From NCBI GenBank assembly GCA_964035545.1, contig OZ037765.1, forward strand, positions 186,001 through 250,000: DNA of 64,000 nucleotides, written 5' to 3'. Both the position numbers and the translations under genes were made by a program. Positions 57,864 to 64,000 of the stretch are shown piece by piece (positions within the stretch are counted from its first letter, which is position 1; each line of letters begins with the position of its first letter). Source of the stretch: Bugula neritina. Its lineage: Eukaryota > Bryozoa > Gymnolaemata > Cheilostomatida > Bugulidae. The notes under the pieces are model-generated. The model was not told where the DNA came from. It made no database searches and saw nothing but the letters and a program-made list of their open reading frames with translations.

Positions 57864-60800
57864 CTATGCGCAAGACGAACACCCTTTAGGTGAGAAAGAG
57901 TTATTTTCTCTCTGCACTTCTCATTGGCTATTTTAGGAGTTGTCAACACAGTAAACAAACTCGTAGCACCAGGTTTTGTTGTAAGTCTAGCAGACTAACT
58001 GACTGAAACAGTTGATTTAATTCTTGGAAGTGCAAAGACAATATGAGTTACATTTGTTTGAGAGATTCTCAAATATTGATGTACCAACAATATTACAACT
58101 GTATAATATTATAATACTATAGCAGTATAGTGATATATTATTCAAGTATTACATTGTACTATAATTTAATTGAAGCAGATGCAGTGCAACGCAGCCAAAT
58201 GATGTGAATTCAGCTCCCTGCAGAGCTTTACTGAAAATAATTTGAAGAGTAACTGGATTATTCGAAATTTGTGAAATATTTGAAAAATGTACAGAAAAAC
58301 TAGCAAAGTAAAAGGAAATATATTAAGACTAGTAGACTATAGTGATATCTTGCCCCTGAGAGTTGAACTAGCAAGCTGATGGGGAAAGGAGTGGCTGATG
58401 GATAGGAAACTAACATCACAGTTCTTAGAGAGGTGAATTGTAGCTCTGATACTCTGCACACTAACATAAGTATCTGTTATGTAGAGGGAGTCAGTAAACT
58501 GAGTGAGAGTGAACTAGTAAACTGAGTGAGAGTGAACTAGTAAACTGAGTGAAAGTGAACTAGTAAACTGAGTGAGAGTGAACTAGTAAACTGAGTGAGA
58601 GTGAACTAGTAAACTGAGTGAGAGTGAGAAAAGATAAAACATAGTCACATATTTTTTACAGAGCAGATGAGAGCAGCTTCACTCAGCCTGGAATCCTACC
58701 GGAATACTGGTATAAGTTTAGTCTGGGTAGCAGTGGTGTGAGAGTACTGAATGGGTTGAGTGGTGAAGAAATAAGGCTAAATACAGAACTGGATGTCAAG
58801 GAATCGGAAGTGTGGCTAGAAAGTTGGTCACATGACTCTTACACTAGACTATACGGCCTAACTGAAGGTGTGTCACATGACAACTATACTGTGTCACATG
58901 ACAACTATACTGTGTCACATGACAACTATACTGTGTCACATGACAACTATACTGTGTCACATGACAACTATACTGTGTCACATGACAACTATAATGTGTC
59001 ACATGACAACTATACTGTGTCACATGACAACTATACTGTGTCACATGACAACTATAATGTGTCACATGACAACTATACTGCGTCACATGACAACTATACT
59101 GCGTCACATGACAACTATACTGCGTCACATGACAACTATACTGCGTCACATGACAACTATAATGTGTCACATGACAACTATACTGTGTCACATATTTGTT
59201 TTTGCAGAGAATTTCTGGGAATATTATGAAAAAGGGAAGATAAAGGAACAAGTAAGAATATGTGATGGGATGTTGTTCACCACTATGCTGGAACACCTGA
59301 TAGAGTTGGGTCGGAGAGGGGAGATAACTTCACTGTCAACCTGTTACTATGATGCTGAACCTGGGAGTAACGCTGCCTATGGAACTGCTGCCTTACAGAA
59401 AGTAAGTGTGACTAATACTATACTCTATACTAGTTAACAATTGTCCAGAGTTCATATAATAATGGAGACATTGACAATATATTCACAGTACTTGCAGCCG
59501 GTGAGACAACTCCAAAACAAGAAAAAGAAGATAAAGAAATCAGACATGACGGTACCCTTCAACTGGCAGACACCGTATGTGAGGAAATTCATCTGTAAGA
59601 GTTTCTATCCATCCAGCAGTGATGCTGAGATAAGGAGTTGCCACTCTACTGCAGTACAGAGGGAAGGACAAATCTCAAACAAGCTCAGAAAGTGAGACAA
59701 CTCTAAACACATGTAAATCTGTCAGTGCAAATGTTGATATATTCACAGGAAGTACTAACTAGCATTGTGGAATAATTTCAGTTCCTTCATGACTAAAAGA
59801 CTGGAGACAGCTAGAGTACATTCTAGAACAATGTTTGCCTCGAGGGCAGCCAGGGGAGATTATGACCGACAAGACACGCAAAACACTCCAAAACGTGGCT
59901 CCGTCTCTCGGAAGCTGAAGACTTCAACGGAGATAGCCAAGTCACCAACAATGTCCCCCAAAACAAAGACTCCGGTGAACCTGAGTAGAACTGACTTGGG
60001 AGCCAATTTCTACAGGAAGCTAGGTACTGTTGTCATAGTAACAAGGTGTTGTTATCATGTAACAATGCTCAGTTGCCATAATAAAAATGCTGTCTCAACA
60101 ACATATAGTATAGCCACAACATCACAATGCAGTAGTGAATATTTAAGTAAACAGCAACATAATTATATAGTAACCATAGCAACTAGATATAGTAAACATA
60201 GCCACTCAATATGGTAGTCATAGCAACTAAACATGGTAACCATAGCAACTAGATATACAAAGATGGGGTAGACCAGATGATACCAGAGAGCTTCTTTATT
60301 TTAGCCAATCACAGACTGCAACACTTACTCAATTTTGACGACTCACCAAAAGAGGAAGTAAATAATGAAACAGGAAGTGACACGGACATATCTACAGACG
60401 ATCAAGGTCAAGGTCAAAATATTGTAGAGCCACTGTTACCTCATTTCTTGTACGACAGGTGAGTTTATTATCGTATGTGAATTAGCTAGACATCTGGACG
60501 ATATAGTGTAGCATATCATACAATTATATTACACAACATCATACGATTATATTACACAATATCATACGATTATATTACACAATACCATACGATTATATTA
60601 CACAATATCATACGATTATATTACACTATATGATATGATTATATTACACAATATCATATGATTATATTACACAATACCATACGATTATATTACACAATAT
60701 CATACGATTATATTACACAATATCATACGATTATATTACACTATATGATATGATTATATTACACAATATCATACGATTATATTACACAATACCATACGAT

Positions 60801-62834
60801 TATATTACACAATATCATACGATTATATTACACTATATGATATGATTATATTACACAATATCATATGATTATATTACACAATATCATACGATTATATTAC
60901 ACAATATCAAATGATTATATTACACAATACCATACGATTATATTACACAATACCATATGATTATATTACACTATATGATATGATTATATTACACAATATC
61001 ATATGATTATATTACACAATATCATATGATTATATTACACGATATCATACGATTATATTACACAATATCATACGATTATATTACACAATATCATATGATT
61101 ATATTACACAATATCATATGATTATATTACACAATATCATATGATTATATTACACAATATCATACGATTATATTACACTATATGATATGATTATATTACA
61201 CAATATCATATGATTATATTACACAATATCATATGATTATATTACACGATATCATACGATTATATTACACGATATCATACGATTATATTACACAATATCA
61301 TACGATTATATTACACAATATCATACGATTATATTACACAATATCATATGATTATATTACACAATATCATACGATTATATTACACTATATGATATGATTA
61401 TATTACACAATATCATATGATTATATGCACAGACACTGTCTACTTAAAGATCCCCCACGCCGTCTAGACAAGACGGAGAGCCACAAATAAGAGGTGTTAA
61501 GACTTCAGTCGTTGAGACAGAAGTTGAACACCAGAACCTCTCAACTCCCTCAGAGATACCAGAAGCTGATCTGGTGGTGTGGCTGGAGCAGCAGAACAGA
61601 GCTTCTAGTGTGAGACGAGGTGCAGGTAACTGAATACAATATAGTTGTATCACACCTCCACACTTCACTACCTGGCTAGAGTTGAAACACTTGTTATATC
61701 ACAGGTGTGAGAAAGTTTAGCCACAGAACCTCAGAGGTAGCCAGTACGGTGGTGTCCCCTACTCCGCCCCACCCGTCATACCCACCAGTTAGGGTCAGAC
61801 AGCCCCTGGTGAGTGGAGCTGAGAGAAGGAAAAGCTCCCTGCACACCGTGATGCCCACTCTGTCGGAGTGTAAGAAGAGAGGAAATACAAGCCCTAAAGA
61901 GATGAGATGGTACGTGTGACTCCACAGCTGTTATATGCAGGAAACCTGCCCATCTGATGAGTGAGTAATGTGTTACATGGTTACAGTACAACCTAACTCT
62001 TGCAGGCGGATGAATACGAAGAATACGAGTAAACAGTGCCACAACCGCGCGGGAACGGAGAGCAAGTCAGCAAAGAAATACACAGCTGTAAAGATACTGG
62101 AGCTGCCACAGCAGCTTCCGGAAAGTATGATGTAGAAATTGTATCAAACTATTCTGTAGGCTAATCTCATAACTATGGGTAACCATGGTAACACACTCTG
62201 TTTATTGGAAGGGCAGAGGGAGGACAGAAGAGTGAAGGGGACTCTATGGAAGCAGTAGATGGGGAGAGTGAGAGAGAGTTAATTGATGAGCCAGAAAATG
62301 AAAAGCTGAGTAAGTACTACAGTGTGGTTATATACAGTGTAAGTACATACAGTGTAAGTACATACAGTGTAAGTACATACAGTGTAAGTACATACAGTGT
62401 AAGTACTACAGTGTAAGTACCACAGTGTAAGTACTGCAGTGTAAGTACATACAGTGTAAGTACCCAACAGACACTAGAGGAGAGAGTACGTCCAGGTATG
62501 ACCCTGATAGCTGTAGCCTCTGTTGGTAGTCACTGGCAGAGTGTCCTTCCAGCCCACCAGAGTAAACAAGCCCTCTCTGGCCTCCTCTGGCAAGAAGTCA
62601 ATAAGGAAAAACTCCCTCCCAGAGCCGAGAGGGAACTCCCTTCCAGAGCCGAGAGGGAACTTCCTGTCAGACTCGGTGAGACAGAAGTCAGCGTTGAATC
62701 TAGACTGCGAGTTTGAGAGTACAGAAGCACCTTTCAATGTTAAGCAGCAGTTACAGCAGCAGATAAGAAAGCTTGGCGCACTAACTCCAGCCATGAAGGT
62801 ACAATTGTCATGCTCTTCTTGGACACATTGTTGA
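57864..62834 (+). CDS. Conserved-looking protein of unknown function, 5' end incomplete
   Basis: Ten plus-strand exons (58662-58867, 59208-59401, 59489-59691, 59782-60023, 60305-60458, 61450-61625, 61705-61909, 62006-62124, 62217-62309, 62530-62834) join in phase; a 26-bp exon at 57864-57889 fits before them, and the start codon is upstream and not found. The N-terminal half is compact and folded-looking (GILPEYWYKFSLGSSGV, WEYYEKGKIKEQVRICDGML, VPFNWQTPYVRKFICKSFYP). The C-terminal half is basic, Ser/Pro-rich and probably disordered (SPKTKTPVNLS, TPPHPSYPPVRVRQP), then acidic, ending FNVKQQLQQQIRKLGALTPA. No signal peptide or membrane segment was seen. The last exon contains a recent in-frame duplication (LPEPRGNSLPEPRGNF). 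I do not recognise the family. Confidence 0.7.
58492..58632 (+). repeat. 22-bp array 5' of exon at 58662
   Basis: Six copies of AGTAAACTGAGTGAGAGTGA AC, each containing GTGAGAGT. It lies within the intron preceding the first large exon. Confidence 0.93.
58864..59190 (+). repeat. 21-bp minisatellite beginning at donor, exon-derived, frame-open
   Basis: Starting at the donor after exon 58662-58867, about 15 copies of GTGTCACATGACAACTATAC T follow. The exon's own end contains GGTCACATGACTCTTACAC, so the unit probably derives from exon sequence. The exon's reading frame stays open through the whole array (SHDNYTV repeats) to 59229. Confidence 0.95.
60500..61425 (+). repeat. About 23-bp AT-rich minisatellite in the unknown gene
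   Basis: About 40 copies of ATATCATACGATTATATTAC plus ACA, in mixed TATCATATG and CTATATGATATG variants that are partly palindromic. It fills the intron between exons ending 60458 and starting 61450. Confidence 0.97.
62315..62465 (+). repeat. About 15-18-bp array starting at a donor
   Basis: The donor of the exon ending 62309 is GTAAGTACTACAGT. The array is GTAAGTACATACAGT repeated about 8 times, so each unit repeats the donor. Confidence 0.93.
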
Positions 62835-64000
62835 CGTAATTTTATTTAAACCAAGAGTTATCCCAGTTTAATTCTAATGTATTAGAGTTTTGTTTTGCCG
62901 ATTTGTGTAAATGTTGCTTCAGTTAACTACAGGGAAAGTTTTTTAACTAAGCAACTGGAAGTATTGTGTTATAGTCTAGAAGTAACCTCCAATTATCTTT
63001 CACTCATTACACTCCGAGGGGTGGCCACACAATTTTTTTAGAAATGGAGAGTTTGAAGGGTTCTAATAATTCTGTGAAAACTCTAGACTGTTCTGTGCAC
63101 CCAGTTAGCCACAAAAGCGCTTCAAACTTTTAAATTGAATCAGGAGTTGTCTTCTCTTAACGTTTTTGTGAATCGGCTAAATATCTTGGAATTATTCAAG
63201 CTAATTTATTTTATATAAGCAAAATAATTTTGCTGATAATTATAGATACTTTTTTCACTTTTCTGTGTTAAAAACTCTAAATTTTTTGTCCACCCACTTA
63301 GTCACAAAAGCTCTTTAAACTTTTACAGGAGTTGTTTCCCCACAACTTTGTCCAAATCCATTAAATATTATCTTGGAATTATTGAAGCTAGTTTATTATA
63401 TATACAAGCAAAAACTTTTGCAGATAATCATAGATGTATTTTTCACTTCTCTGAGTTTAATTCTAGTGATTTCCTTGTGAAAACATCTGAAAAAAAGTGG
63501 GCTATATGGACGAAAACAAGCAAAGGAATGGGTTTTCTAGTTATAAGGCAAACATTATTATTGATCAGCTATAAAAAAGCCGAATTATAAGTAAAGCTGT
63601 GTCTGATAATGATTTTCTTCACAATTTTTATTATAATAACTATTTTTACAAAAAAGTAATGAGAAGCATGGGTAGGTTGGTCTGGACTCCGGAAAATAAT
63701 ATTTTAAATGTGTATGATTGAGCTTTGCCAATAAATTTAAGCTGAACTATATATAAATAAACAATTTGGTTTTTAAAACAATGCTATTGGTTAAAATGCA
63801 TATTTTTATACTATCTTGATATAATGACTCTAGAGTCAATTTAGCTCACTTATAGTTACAGAAGAAATACCCTAAAGCTTCCCTATAATTTAAAATATAT
63901 GTGATTATATTTAGGCCACCCATTAGAAAAATGACCTTGAGCTGCTTTATTCAAAGATCATAGGCATATGTACTTTTTTTCATGTGTGCCATTTGTCACA
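62835..64000. other. 3' flank of the unknown plus-strand gene
   Basis: There is no supported gene. AATAAA occurs near 63730 and 63757. Two diverged copies of an about 180-bp block (63097-63277 and 63290-63466) lie in tandem. The 80-codon frame at 63348-63590 falls in this duplicated AT-rich DNA and has no family resemblance. Confidence 0.5.

Noticed and set aside
63348-63590. 80-codon plus-strand frame
   Set aside because: It falls in duplicated AT-rich 3' flank with no splice or family support.
1-64000. tRNA, rRNA or other structured RNA genes
   Set aside because: I looked for cloverleaf-type and box A/B sequences and saw none convincing by eye. A covariance-model scan would be needed to exclude them.

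Overview
This window is nuclear DNA from an invertebrate animal. It is AT-rich, its genes are split by GT-AG introns with no operons, and it encodes metazoan-specific families: a nicotinic-type Cys-loop receptor, a p47phox/Tks-type PX-SH3 organiser and GPI-anchored immunoglobulin (Ig) proteins. I cannot name the phylum. Six gene models splice in phase. Five of them have a start, a stop and a coding length divisible by three: NAA50-like 179 aa, nicotinic receptor-like 483 aa, two Ig/GPI proteins of 395 and 462 aa, and p47phox-like 728 aa. The sixth, an aerolysin-fold protein of 277 aa, also closes in phase once its first exon is found inside a recent tandem duplication.

Layout. 1-2.1 kb: mostly intergenic, with one orphan exon. 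2.1-3.7 kb (+): NAA50-like N-acetyltransferase. 4.8-10.0 kb (-): nicotinic receptor subunit. 10-17.5 kb: AT-rich intergenic DNA holding a broken ubiquitin-protease remnant between inverted repeats. 18.2-28.8 kb (-): aerolysin-like gene whose 5' end (promoter side plus exons 1 and 2) is tandemly duplicated. The distal copy carries a MITE and a 3.5 kb DNA transposon, and the proximal copy preserves the empty site for both. 30.5-37.6 kb and 38.5-44.0 kb (-): two neighbouring three-Ig GPI proteins. 45.2-55.7 kb (-): p47phox-like gene. 57.0 kb (-): orphan terminal exon. 57.9-62.8 kb (+): a conserved-looking gene of unknown function. 62.8-64 kb: its 3' flank.

The dominant and least ordinary feature is that most introns are filled by minisatellites of about 13-43 bp. 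In the transcribed orientation many units begin with a donor-like GTAAGT/GTATAT and end in a pyrimidine-rich stretch plus AG. In several cases the array is anchored at the real donor or acceptor and includes a few exon bases. It looks as if introns here grow by tandem duplication of their own splice junctions, leaving rows of decoy splice sites. Three arrays also multiply perfect transcription-factor-like motifs (AP-1 twice, NF-Y once).

Functionally the genes are a local mix rather than a pathway. The cell-surface Ig proteins, the oxidase organiser and the pore-forming-type protein could all relate to defence or epithelial biology, but that is inference only.
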